DNA from: Mycoplasmataceae bacterium
GTDB lineage: Bacteria > Bacillota_I > Bacilli_A > Mycoplasmatales > Mycoplasmoidaceae
Direction of reading: 5' to 3'
Assembly (NCBI GenBank): GCA_031278855.1
Contig: JAITJR010000094.1
Location: forward strand, 1-22,092
DNA: 22,092 bases
Of this stretch, positions 6,855 to 16,947 are shown piece by piece. Position 1 is the stretch's first letter. Each line of letters begins with the position of its first letter. Under the pieces are notes generated by a model, which was given only the letters and a program-made list of their open reading frames with translations, was not told the origin of the DNA and made no database searches. A program made the translations under genes and the position numbers.

Positions 6855-7623
6855 TAACAGTCTCCATAACTATACAAGTTAAATTATCATTGCTTTTATT
6901 GCCCAATGCAATCTGAATTAAATTTTTGGCAATCGTATTGAAATTATTCGTGTTATTCTTCATTACATTATTAATGTCACTTAATTTTAAATAATGATAA
7001 ACTCCGTCTGTTGCTTGAAACAAAACATCTCCCAACTCAATTTCAAACACAAATTTATCATAATCGTTGTGAATGTTACTACCACTCTCTAGACACTTGG
7101 TCAGTGCTAACAATTGATTACGATGTTGTACACAAAGCGTATTAATGTCAATTGTTTTATCCTTTTCGGCTAAATCCATGAAATGATTGTAAAGATTATG
7201 ATCGCGAGTAATTTGAGTTCAACTATTATTAATCAAAGAAAAATGATATAAACGCGAGTCACCAAGATTGTAAGTAGTCACTTTATTATTATCAATGAAA
7301 GTCACTACTAATGTTGTACCAATTTTACGTCCGTTTAATTTTTTGTTGGCAACATCAGTAATATTGTTGTAAGAGCTTTTCAAGCACTTGTTAAAAAAAC
7401 GGTCAATGTTAAAAATTTTAGAGTGCTTTGTAAAATTCTTTCTAAAGACATCTACTGCAATGAAAGAAGCTATTTGACTATCATCTTGAGACCCAATTCC
7501 ATCACAAATTACCATAAGGCATTGATTATTCCCATTTAAACCAACCCAACTAGCATCTTCATTAATTTCACGAAGACCACGATTGGTGGAAATTGAATAA
7601 TTAAACAAAAGATTTGACGACAT
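6835..7623 (-). CDS. prpC: PP2C-family Ser/Thr protein phosphatase
   Basis: This 262-residue cytosolic phosphatase has the PPM motifs in order: REINEDAS with metal ligands E22 and D23, CDGIG (D41, G42), GRKIGTTLVV, NLGDSRLY (121-124), TRDH, the ATDGVY block (D206, G207), and NDNLTCIV (D246, N247). The DGMGGH motif is altered to DGIGSQ. A UGA encodes Trp135. It removes phosphate from Ser/Thr proteins and is the usual partner of a PrkC-type kinase, whose gene starts 20 bp before this one ends. The ATG has no Shine-Dalgarno sequence; a TATAAT on the same strand ends 9 nt upstream. Unlike the kinase, this gene is fully intact. Confidence 0.9.
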
Positions 7624-7632
7624 TTCGTACCA

Positions 7633-7638
7633 ATTATA
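7633..7638 (-). promoter_or_regulatory. -10 box for the phosphatase/kinase operon
   Basis: The reverse strand reads TATAAT with 9 nt to the phosphatase ATG at 7623. Transcription would start about 2-3 nt before the ATG, giving a near-leaderless mRNA. No -35 is recognisable. Confidence 0.5.
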
Positions 7639-7754
7639 CTTTGCAGCTTTACTGATCTTATAAATTTGACAAAAATTTGATCCGAAATTAATATCCTTCT
7701 GTTAGAAAATACTGAAATTAAATATACAAAAATTCATAATGAAATCTCTATGAT

Positions 7755-7765
7755 TATAATTAGGA
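7755..7765 (+). promoter_or_regulatory. ileS -10 box and AGGA upstream of the start
   Basis: TATAAT (7755-7760) lies 11 nt before the ileS ATG. AGGA (7762-7765) resembles a ribosome site, but with a start point about 7 nt after the -10 box it would fall outside the mRNA, so either initiation is leaderless or a different promoter is used. Confidence 0.45.
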
Positions 7766-7771
7766 ATTAAT

Positions 7772-10471
7772 ATGGATTACAAAAGTACATTAAATATTCT
7801 CAAAACCGATTTTGAAATGAAAGCTAATCTTAACCAAAAAGAACCTGAATTTCAAAAAACATGAATTGACAAAAATATCTACCAAAAAGTTTTAAATAAA
7901 AATAAAGATGGTAAATTATGAACACTACATGATGGGCCACCTTATGCTAATGGTAATATTCATGTTGGTCATGCTCTCAATAAAATTATTAAAGATTTTA
8001 TTGTGCGTTATCGTAATATGCAAGGTTATTATTCCAACTACATCGCTGGTTGAGATACACATGGTTTACCAATCGAACATGCATTAATAGCAACTGGACA
8101 AAATCGTGATCCGAAATTAAGCTTAGTGCAAAAACGAAATAACTGCCGTGATTTTGCCACTAAATTTATTGAATTGCAAAAGCAACAATTCGCTCGACTT
8201 GGACTATTAACTGATTTTAGCGAAATCTATGTCACCTATGATAACGACTATGAAAATCGTCAGTTGAAATTATTGCTTTCCGCTTTCGAACAAAAATTAA
8301 TTTATCGTAGTTTAAAGCCTGTATATTGATCATGATCTAGTCAATCAGCTCTAGCTGATGCCGAGGTGGAATATCGCGATGTAAAATCTCCGAGTATTTA
8401 CGTCGCATTTAAAGTAATTGATGGGAAAGGTGTTTTAAATCAGAATGATCAGATTATTATTTGAACTACCACGCCATGGACTATTCCTAGTAATTTAGCA
8501 ATTGCAGTTAATCCTAAATTTACTTATGTAAGAGTTCAAGTTGATAATTATTACTATGTTGTTTCACAAGAACGTTTGTCTGCTATCAAAACATTATTAG
8601 ATTGAAAATCTTGCCAAGTTATTAAAGAAATAAAAGGCGAAACATTAGAGCACATCACTTATCAGCACCCACTTTATCCTAGAACATCTCCTATTATTTT
8701 AGCCACTTATGTTTCTAACGAAGACGGCACTGGTTTAGTTCATAATGCTCCAGATTTTGGTGAAGAAGATTATTTGGCGTGCAAAAAATACGAAATCCAT
8801 CCATTTTCACCAATTGACAATTATGGTAAATTCACCGAAAGTATCAACGATTTAGATTTAATCAATCTATTTTATGATGATGCTAATAAGATAATTACAG
8901 AAAAATTACAAAAAATAGGTGCATTGCTAAAATTAAGTTTTGTAACCCATAGTGCTGCACATGATTGAAGAACAAAAAAACCAATTATCTATCGTGCTAC
9001 CAAACAATGATTCATTGATATTAAAAAAATCCAACCACAAATTTTTAAAGCATTAGAAAATGTTAAATTTAATAACGAACAAAATCGTCGTCATATCGTT
9101 GATATGATGAAAAATCGAGCGGAATGATGTATTAGCCGTCAACGAGTGTGGGGCGTTCCGATTCCAATTATTTTTGATGAATATGACGAACCGATCATGG
9201 ATTATGAACTAATCAAAAATATCATCAATATCCTAAGTAAAGAAGGTACAAATGTTTGATTTGATAAACCTGTAGAGTATTTTCTTACCGAACATTATAA
9301 AAATAAAAACAACTATCGCAAAGAAACAGATATCATGGATGTGTGGTTTGATTCTGGTACTTCTTTTACTCTATTAACTAATCGACAACTTAATTATCCA
9401 GCTGATTTATATTTTGAAGGAAACGATCAATATCGAGGGTGATTTAACTCGTCCTTAATTAATAGTATTATTGCTAATAATCAAGCTCCTTATCGTATGT
9501 TATTAAGTCACGGTATGGTTTTAGATGAACAAGGTCGTAAAATGTCCAAATCAATTGGCAATGTGATTGACCCGTTAATTGTATGTAATAAATTTGGAGC
9601 TGATATATTAAGAATCTGAACCGCTAGTACTAACTACGAAGATGATGTAAAAATTTCTGATAATATTTTAACCCAAAATGCTGAAATATATCGTCGCATT
9701 CGTAACACTTTATTTCGCTTTTGTCTGGCTAATATTAGTGATTTTGACTACGAAAGTGAAATGAATTTAGATTTTGATGAAGTCGATAATTATGTTCTAT
9801 GACAATTGCAACAAAATATTAAAAAAATTAATACTTACTACGAACAATATCACTTTAATGATATTATTAAAACTATTAACAACCATGTGATTGAATTATC
9901 CGCTTGATACTTTGATTTAATTAAAGATACTTTATATTGTGAAACTAAAAATGATCCTAAACGTCGTTGTGTGCAAACGGTTCTATTCACTATTTTAAAG
10001 TCATATTTAATTCTATTGACTCCAATCATTCCACATACATGTGAAGAAGTTTATAAATCGATGCATCTTTCGCCAAAATTAGAATCAATTTGTTTAGAAA
10101 AATGAGTCACTCAACTTGAGATTAAATTTGGTGATGTCATTTTAGAAAAATGATTGTATTTCAAACAAATCAAAGATAAAGCATATGCACAATTAGAAGT
10201 TTTACGAAACAAAAAAGAAATCAATAAAAATAACCAAGCTTATGTAGAACTAGCTTTCAATAATAAGTTCAATTTTAATGAAATAACTTTAGCAAAATAT
10301 TTAAATGTTGCTCAAGTAAAATTTAACGATCAGAAATCAGATGACATCAAAATCATTGTAAAAGACGCTAAGTTACCAAGATGTGAGCGATGTTGAAATC
10401 ATTATGAGCCACGCGAAATGCATGATCAGCATATATGTCAACGTTGCCATCGGGTAATTAGTAATAATTAA
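7772..10471 (+). CDS. ileS: Isoleucine-tRNA ligase
   Basis: This 899-residue class I synthetase charges tRNA-Ile in the cytosol. Visible signatures are [15 protein letters not shown] (HIGH box HVGH, residues 64-67), [10 protein letters not shown], the CP1 editing region in the middle third, KMSKS (590-594), the anticodon-binding helical domain, and a C-terminal zinc site with C871, C874, C889 and C892. The order and size are those of the bacterial IleRS with a C-terminal zinc finger. Many UGA codons read as Trp at conserved places, for example the W of GWDTHG and the W after CERC. It is divergent from the phosphatase operon across 148 bp and is followed 26 nt later by an ABC permease gene. 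Confidence 0.96.
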
Positions 10472-10481
10472 ATTCAAGCAC

Positions 10482-10487
10482 TATAAT
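10482..10487 (+). promoter_or_regulatory. -10 box for the ABC permease cassette
   Basis: TATAAT lies 10 nt before the permease ATG at 10498, with an all-A/T gap and no Shine-Dalgarno sequence. It would give an almost leaderless mRNA starting just after ileS. Confidence 0.4.
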
Positions 10488-10497
10488 TTATTTTTAT

Positions 10498-12810
10498 ATG
10501 GTGTTTTGAACATATTTTCGGTTTTTATTCACAAGCTTAATGAAAAAGAAAAGCATTTGAATTTTTGGTTGTTTGTATTTATTGTTTTCTTTTTTATTAT
10601 TGATAGTAGTTCCTTTAATTACTAAAAATAGTCCTTGACAGCTTTGACATAGTATCGCAACCAATCCACAAAACTTGTTATTATGCGTCGCTTCCATATT
10701 TGGGGCTATTATTTCCATTGCGATTTTTAAAGAATATCGCGATGATGGAACCGAACTTATCTTAGTAACCAAACCAATTAATCGGATTAAAGCCACGATT
10801 GCAAAATTCACACTTTTCTTTTTTTTTACTTTTGGTTTTGCCTTAATTAGTTTAATAAATGCTCCAATAACTTTTATCTTTAAAGATGTTACTGTAGATC
10901 AAGTTAATAGCTTGGTGTTTTCAATGATGTTTGCTAATTTTATCGTTTTAGTAATTTATGGTATGTTAGCAACTTTAATATCATTGTTTGCAAATAAAAT
11001 TTGAACCATTCTAGGTAATGTGATTGTTGTTGTGTTATTAATGATCTTTTCAACTGTCAATGCATTAGTAATTAAAACTCCAGCTGCACTTGCTAAAACT
11101 GATAATCATGCAATTGTCAGCGTACAATATTTGGCAAATGACAATCAAACTCATTCTTTCGCCGCTTTGACACCAACTATTACTGCCGCTGGAAATGCAA
11201 CTGATATCAGTTTCACTACCATTGAACAAGAAAAAGCGCAGTGACAAACATACCAAGCTAAATCATCAAGTGATTTAGCTAATTTTTTTGATTTAATGGG
11301 GCAATTTAATTTGCTCAATAACATGGGAGTACTTCAAGATGAATCTACTCAAGATGCAGGGCGCGGCTTTGGATCTAATCGTTTTTATAATTATCAACTA
11401 AAAGATAACATTTTAAAAGAAAGGGATGAATTTTTACCATCATATTATGTTGCCATGCCTTCAAATTTTGGTTCTGTTGGTAAGCTTGATTGAGATGATC
11501 CTAAAGAAGCTCTTGAAACTATTTTTTTAAAATACATCCACTTGATAACCGATCAATCCATTGTTATGATTGGACAGTCACAAGTTGATACATCATCATT
11601 GTTATCCACCATTGCGTTACAAAAATTTTACGTCGCACGCGGTAATAACGGTTGAAGTGGAACTAAGAATCATATGATTAATTATCGATATGCAGATTTA
11701 GTACCTAATGCCCAACAACAAGATGTATTTGACAAAATTATAGGGGCTATGCGAAAGGGAAATTACGAACCACAAGGTAACACGGACTACGATCCAGATG
11801 ACATTCCTGATATTTCGTTTAACTTTGGTATTGGTTTAAAAGAAATAACTGATTTTTTAAATGGCCAAAATGAAGATGAACCAACTTGAGAAAGAAGTAG
11901 TGAAGTCGAGATATTAAAATCATTATGAAATCCTACGTTTATTGCGTCAAAGTTGGATAAACAAAGTAGTTACCTAGATGTATTAGACGAAACATCACTT
12001 CAAAATTGCAACGGAGGTCGTTCAACCCAAAATTTTATTCATGCTTGTTTAGTTGGTGCCAATAAAGGACTTACTAACTTAGAAGGAACTCTCTCTTCTA
12101 CAGGTAATGGCAAATATAAAAATATTTTTTGAGATAGTACATTAACTTTTCCACAAGCTAATCAAGCTTTAATGAAAACAATCGCTATGTTTAAGTTATA
12201 TGCATTCCAATATTTAACTAAATTTATCAGCGATCTGCATCAATATGCTAACAAGACATCTGTTCAAATTGGCACCCACACTTTTGACTCCCAACCCATT
12301 TTACCTTTAAATCCTAGTAATGATGGTAAATATAACATGGGTACCAATATTCCTGAAACGTCACTTCCTTGAGGAATTTTATCCATTATTGCTCCTAGTG
12401 CACAATATGATTTGAACGAACATGATCCTACTATTCCTTGACCTGATGATAATATTCGGTGGGCTAATGGAGCCTTCAATGAACCTTCTTACTTTACCGA
12501 TCCCGATATATTAAGAGCCAGAGCTTTATTGAATTGAATAACGATGCAAGAAAATTATGGTTTTAATGACGCAGTACATTCTGGTTTAAGCGGTGATGAT
12601 CCGAATAGTGCATTTGATGCGGATCAAAATTTCAATGCAAATTTAATCATCACTAAAACTAACTTTCCTCTCGTTTATGAATGTCTTGGTGCTACATATA
12701 CCACACAACCTAAAATCCAATCATGAGAAATCATTGTGCTATGGACTTTAATTGGTATGATAATTACATCGCTTTCGTTTACCATCTATATAAGAACAGA
12801 TTTTAAATAA
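10498..12810 (+). CDS. ABC-2-type permease with a very large TM5-TM6 loop (permease A)
   Basis: Read with code 4 this is a 770-residue protein. Five hydrophobic segments lie at about 20-42, 60-77, 104-128, 141-164 and 169-191. Then comes a hydrophilic stretch of some 550 residues (192-743), and a sixth segment at 744-764 before the end RTDFK. The six-segment plan and the cytosolic motif FKEYRDDGTEL after TM2 fit ABC-2-type export permeases; the giant loop, probably extracellular, does not. I do not recognise its fold. It is rich in Asn, Asp, Gly and Thr and contains few Cys. Several UGA codons encode Trp. The ATPase gene starts 3 nt later and a related permease follows, so the three likely form one transporter. 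The substrate is unknown. Confidence 0.75.
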
Positions 12811-12813
12811 AAT

Positions 12814-13857
12814 ATGAAAACCCAAAAATTAAGCAAGCACCAAAAATTAAAAAAACCTTTCTTCATCACTAACAAATATGATGAACATGACATTGCTGTA
12901 TATCAAACATTAAAACCAGCTCCTATTTTATTTGTCAAAAATTTATCCAAAAAATATTTTGGCAAAAAAAAGTCAGCTATTGACAATCTCAATTTTAATG
13001 TTTATCCTGGCGAATTTCATGCTTTTATTGGGGCAAATGGAGCGGGTAAAACTACTACCATTAAATGTTTAATTGGAGCATATGCCAATTGAAATGGCAC
13101 AATTCTAATTGATGGACATAAAAATAATAAGGAAGCTGCCAAGCGAAAATTAGGCTATATTCCAGAAAATGCGCGTTTCCCCGATAAATTATCGGCGGTT
13201 AAATATTTACAATGAATGACCATGCTTTCTGGTTTATCACGAAAAGACGCTAAACAATATGCCATTAATAAACTCAAATCTTTAAAAATGTGAAGTTTGC
13301 GTAATAAATCACCAAATAGCTTTTCTAGTGGGCAAAAGAAAAAAATATTATTGGCACAAGCACTAATCCACAATCCTGAAATCATTATTATGGATGAACC
13401 AGTTGCTAACCTTGATCCTAAAGCTAGAATTGAATTCTTCAATTTGTTAATGAATTTGCGAAAAGAAGGGAAAGCTATTTTTATTTCTTCACATGTGCTA
13501 GCAGAACTTGATTTATATGCTGATTCTGTTACCATTTTGGATGGAGGTCGAATTATCTATGATGGTGATAAAAAAACGTTAATGCAAAAATTTTCGCATC
13601 ACCAATACGAAATTAACACCGAAAATAATTCAATTGCTAAAAAGTATTTACATGACCATCGCATTTCTTTCTCTTTAGCTACCGACAATGACGGAATCAT
13701 CGTAAGTTTTAAAGATGATCAAATAGTGAAAAATTTTCAAAAGCAACTTTTGAATAGTGGTATCGGTTTTCATAAATTCGCTAAACTTGAGCCGACGCTT
13801 GACCAAGTTTACAATAAGTTAATCGTCAAGGGATCAGTCGACACACAAGAAGGTTAA
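12814..13857 (+). CDS. ABC transporter ATP-binding protein (cassette 1)
   Basis: This 347-residue ATPase powers the flanking permeases from the cytosolic side. An unusual basic N-terminal extension of about 37 residues comes before the ABC fold. Walker A is GANGAGKTT (about 73-81), the signature is FSSGQKKK (170-177, instead of LSGGQ), Walker B is IIIMDEP (190-196), the D-loop is ANLDP and the switch His is H227. A C-terminal part of about 90 residues follows the nucleotide domain, as in NatA/DrrA-type export ATPases. UGA codons encode Trp at residues 93 and elsewhere. It is placed between two permease genes, 3 nt after one and 2 nt before the other. Confidence 0.92.
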
Positions 13858-13859
13858 AG

Positions 13860-15824
13860 ATGCTAAATTATTTTTACTATCTACAACGCAGTGTTTTTAA
13901 ACGAAAAGCCATTTGAATGTCAGCTGGTTTATATTGATTATATTTATTTCTCATATTAGTTTTTACTCCTCTAGTTGTCAAATTAGCACCAACTTCTTTG
14001 TGAAATAATGCCGTTTTTGATTTACAAAGTTTTTCGGTGTTAATAATTGCGATTATTTGTGCAATTTTAGCCGTAACTATTTTTCGAGAAAGTCGAGACG
14101 ATGGTTCTGAATTAATTATCTTGTCTAAGGCGATTGCCCGATGAAAAATTATTACGATTAAATTCGTTTGCTTTCTTTTGACTATTTTTTTAATAACATT
14201 TCTGTCCATGATTATTATGTTAGCCGTTTTCTTTTTTGGAAAATATGATGCAGTTAATAATCCTAACGGCATAGTATATCAAGATGTGCTCGGCATGGAA
14301 ATGGGACTATTGTTGGCTACGATTATTATCTCCTTATTCTTTGGATCAATTGCGATATTAATAAGTACCATCGCTTCTAAAATTATTATTATGATTTCCA
14401 CTATTGGTGTAGCCATTGTATTCAATGTTATTTATATGCTTGTACCAATTCTAAGTATTACCCCAAACGAATACATTAATAATAATTATGCGGTGCAATT
14501 GACTAGTTCAAGATACGTTGGAATTGATGGACAAATGCATGATGCCGTGACTAGTAATCATGTGATTTATACCACGAATGATCATGATGATACTACTAAT
14601 AACTGAAACACATTGCGATATATAAATAACGGTAGTGCTCATGCGACTGGAGCTATAATTTCATACATTAACATTGCTCAACAATTATCTAGTCTGTTCC
14701 ATGCTTTTGACGGTTCAACCTCTTCGGAACATAGTGCTTACGGGACACAATTCAATCATCGCTATTGATTACCACAACAAAAAAGTATTTTTAGTAATCC
14801 TGATATAAATTCTCGTCCTTGAATCTATTGATATATCAACGAAACTGAAGGCATAAGAACCGTTCGATGATTTATTATTAGTGTCAATCTTGACGTCTTA
14901 GATATTTATGCTATTGTTGGTAGTACAGCAGACTCTTTTTTTTACACTAGACCAATCGATCGAAATCTTTTATCAATCACCACAACTAAGTTTTACGGCA
15001 CCACCGATTTTATGAAATTTCCCAATCAATCAGCATATGAAAAAACTAGACAATATGTGGATTCATTAGAAAAATCTGACTTGAATAGCGACGGTGAATG
15101 ATATGGATACAACAAAAATGCAGTTAGCGGTGTTGATCCATATGGTTCCAAGGGCTTTTTAAAATTAAGAGCACAATTTGCCCAGGATTTATTTGAAAAT
15201 AAAGATACACTGATATATTACAATAATCCTGATTTCCCTTTGCCACACAAAGTTAGACCAAATGATATTAAATACAATGATGCCATGAATGCTGATTTTT
15301 TTACCATCTATTACATGCTTTTTCAAGACCTTGAAACTCAACTTTGAAAGGATATTGATCAAGCCTTAGAAAATTATTCTCCAAATTCAGGTTTACCTCC
15401 ATTTAATACTTGAACAGATAAAAGTAGTGATCCAAACTCAATTGTAAAAAGATTAGCAGGGGATGATGAATTTATCGAAGATCCGTTTCTGCTTAGTTTA
15501 AGACAAGCAGAAAGTTCGTTAAATGGAAAATCTGAAGATGGTGAAATCATCAAAGAGCAATTGATATTTGATTATCGTAATCCTTCTTATGCTTTTAGCA
15601 CCTTTAAAAGTGACACAAAAAACAATCAAAATTATGTTAATGCTAATTACATACTCCAAAAAACATATACATCTTATGATTCTTCTGATATTTTTAGTAG
15701 TACTTATGCCTATCAACAAAAAGCATATTACAATAGTGCAGATTTAACTATTGTTTGAGCTTGTTTCGCCCTAATCACATTTGGTATTACTGCTTTGATT
15801 TATGCACGCACTGATATTAAATAA
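13860..15824 (+). CDS. ABC-2-type permease with a large TM5-TM6 loop (permease B)
   Basis: This 654-residue protein repeats the plan of permease A: hydrophobic segments at about 19-40, 57-76, 100-127, 146-170 and 172-200, a hydrophilic loop of about 430 residues (200-632), and TM6 at 633-649 ending in YARTDIK. It shares the motif RDDGSEL after TM2 and the C-terminal RTD-[FI]-K with permease A, so the two are diverged paralogues; their loops look unrelated in length and sequence. AGAAGG ends 6 nt before the ATG, a good ribosome site. It probably forms a heterodimer with permease A around the ATPase encoded between them. Its stop is 4 bp from a convergent gene. Confidence 0.75.
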
Positions 15825-15828
15825 ATAA

Positions 15829-16245
15829 TTAATGAGTGTATAAAAAGTCATTAAGTTTAATACCTAAAACATTTGCCATTTCCGCTTTTAATATGAAAAT
15901 ATTATGTGTGTGCTTAGGCAAGTGTAGGATATTATCGGGATTGACACGTGGCATTATTTTAACAACAGTATGAAAAATGTCAGTCGCGACCACATCAATT
16001 GACATATTAAATAAAAAAGTATCAAATTGTTGGATGTTTTGAATAAAAAAACATAAATCATTTTCCATGGCGGAAAATCCACCAATTTTTTCCAAATAAT
16101 TATCGCTTTTACTTAATTTAATGATGCGGACATTGGTTTGCTGATGATTAATAGTTAACGGCCTTCTAAAATAGATAGACTTACGTGCCATCACATTAGC
16201 ATATATCTTTTTTAAATAGCGACGTTCCTTTTGATTTCAATACAT
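15829..16245 (-). CDS. DUF192-family protein
   Basis: This 138-residue protein matches the DUF192 pattern: a GGFS segment, MENDLCFFIQ, the core FLFNMSIDVVATDIFHTVVKI (like FWMKNT-x-x-x-LDIxFI), a Pro-Gly-type turn, and the end ILKAEMANVLGIKLNDFL (like VLE-x-x-x-G-x-x-x-x-LGI-x-x-GD). The family function is unknown. Most relatives have a signal peptide; here the N terminus is basic and not hydrophobic, so the protein is probably cytosolic. I chose the ATG at 16245, which uses UGA for Trp3 and lies 6 nt from a TATAAT; GTG at 16194 or ATG at 16191 would remove 17-18 residues. It ends 4 bp from permease B and is divergent from the unknown gene at 16280. Confidence 0.65.
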
Positions 16246-16251
16246 TAAAGT

Positions 16252-16273
16252 ATTATAGGTCTTAAGTTATAAT
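16252..16273. promoter_or_regulatory. Back-to-back -10 boxes, each 6 nt from a start codon
   Basis: ATTATA (16252-16257, TATAAT on the minus strand) lies 6 nt before the DUF192 ATG, and TATAAT (16268-16273) lies 6 nt before the ATG at 16280. With a start point about 7 nt after the -10 box, both mRNAs would begin at the A of the ATG. The whole divergent gap is 34 bp, with no room for a leader or a ribosome site. Confidence 0.6.
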
Positions 16274-16279
16274 CATCAT

Positions 16280-16945
16280 ATGTTAACTACTAAATTATTT
16301 GAGCGTCCGTCAAACGACTTTGAATATCTTGGCTATAAATTACGAATTAATTCAACTTTTTCAGCTCATAACTTGCTAAATATTTCACATAGGAAATTTA
16401 AAAAAATGTTTGAACCAAAATTTGAAAAACATTATTTGAGATATCGTTTTGAATTATTAAAACATTGAATTAGAGAAAACGAATTTTATAGTCAAGATTA
16501 CATTAATCATCTTGATAAATTAATTCATAAAATGTATTTATCTTATGAATTAACTGCTTATGAACAAGAGTACATCAAACATTATCACGGCATTGTATTT
16601 GCCAAAATTCGTAACCTTAAAAGTTTAATTGTGGACTTTCCCACACAAAATGATGAGATTGTTTACTATAAGTATGAAAATACCAGTTTTTATCACATTG
16701 TGGGAGAGCAAATGATTCCGATTAAAAGAAATGGAGAATTATTTATCACTAGTAAAAAAATTCTACTCAGTCAAAACTTGGATGTTTTCCCTGTTGAATT
16801 TGATGACATTATTAACTACAAAGTATCACCATACGGATTACTAATAATGACTAAATACAATACATATGCTTTTAAGGCTTACGATGATTATTTAGCATAT
16901 GTATCATTAGAGCGAGTCCTACGGTTAGAAAAAATCAATTTGTAA
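16280..16945 (+). CDS. Conserved-looking protein of unknown function, possible PH-like C-terminal domain
   Basis: The 221-residue product has no signal peptide or membrane segment. The N-terminal half (about 1-105) is helical and basic (KFKKMFEPKFEKHY). The C-terminal half has the strand pattern of bacterial PH/GRAM-like domains: GELFITSKKILLS, then FDDIINYKVSPYGLLIMTKY and YAFKAYDD, and a final helix ending LERVLRLEK. This resemblance is by eye only. A UGA encodes Trp63. It starts as a probable leaderless mRNA and is followed 2 nt later by uvrC, so it is probably co-transcribed with the repair gene; a link to repair is not shown. Confidence 0.65.
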
Positions 16946-16947
16946 CT

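Noticed and set aside
10494..10811. Minus-strand open frame opposite permease A, and similar ones at 13155-13535, 13877-14272 and 15519-15719
   Set aside because: They are complements of membrane-protein or ATPase coding sequence, lack promoters and ribosome sites, and show no recognisable domain.
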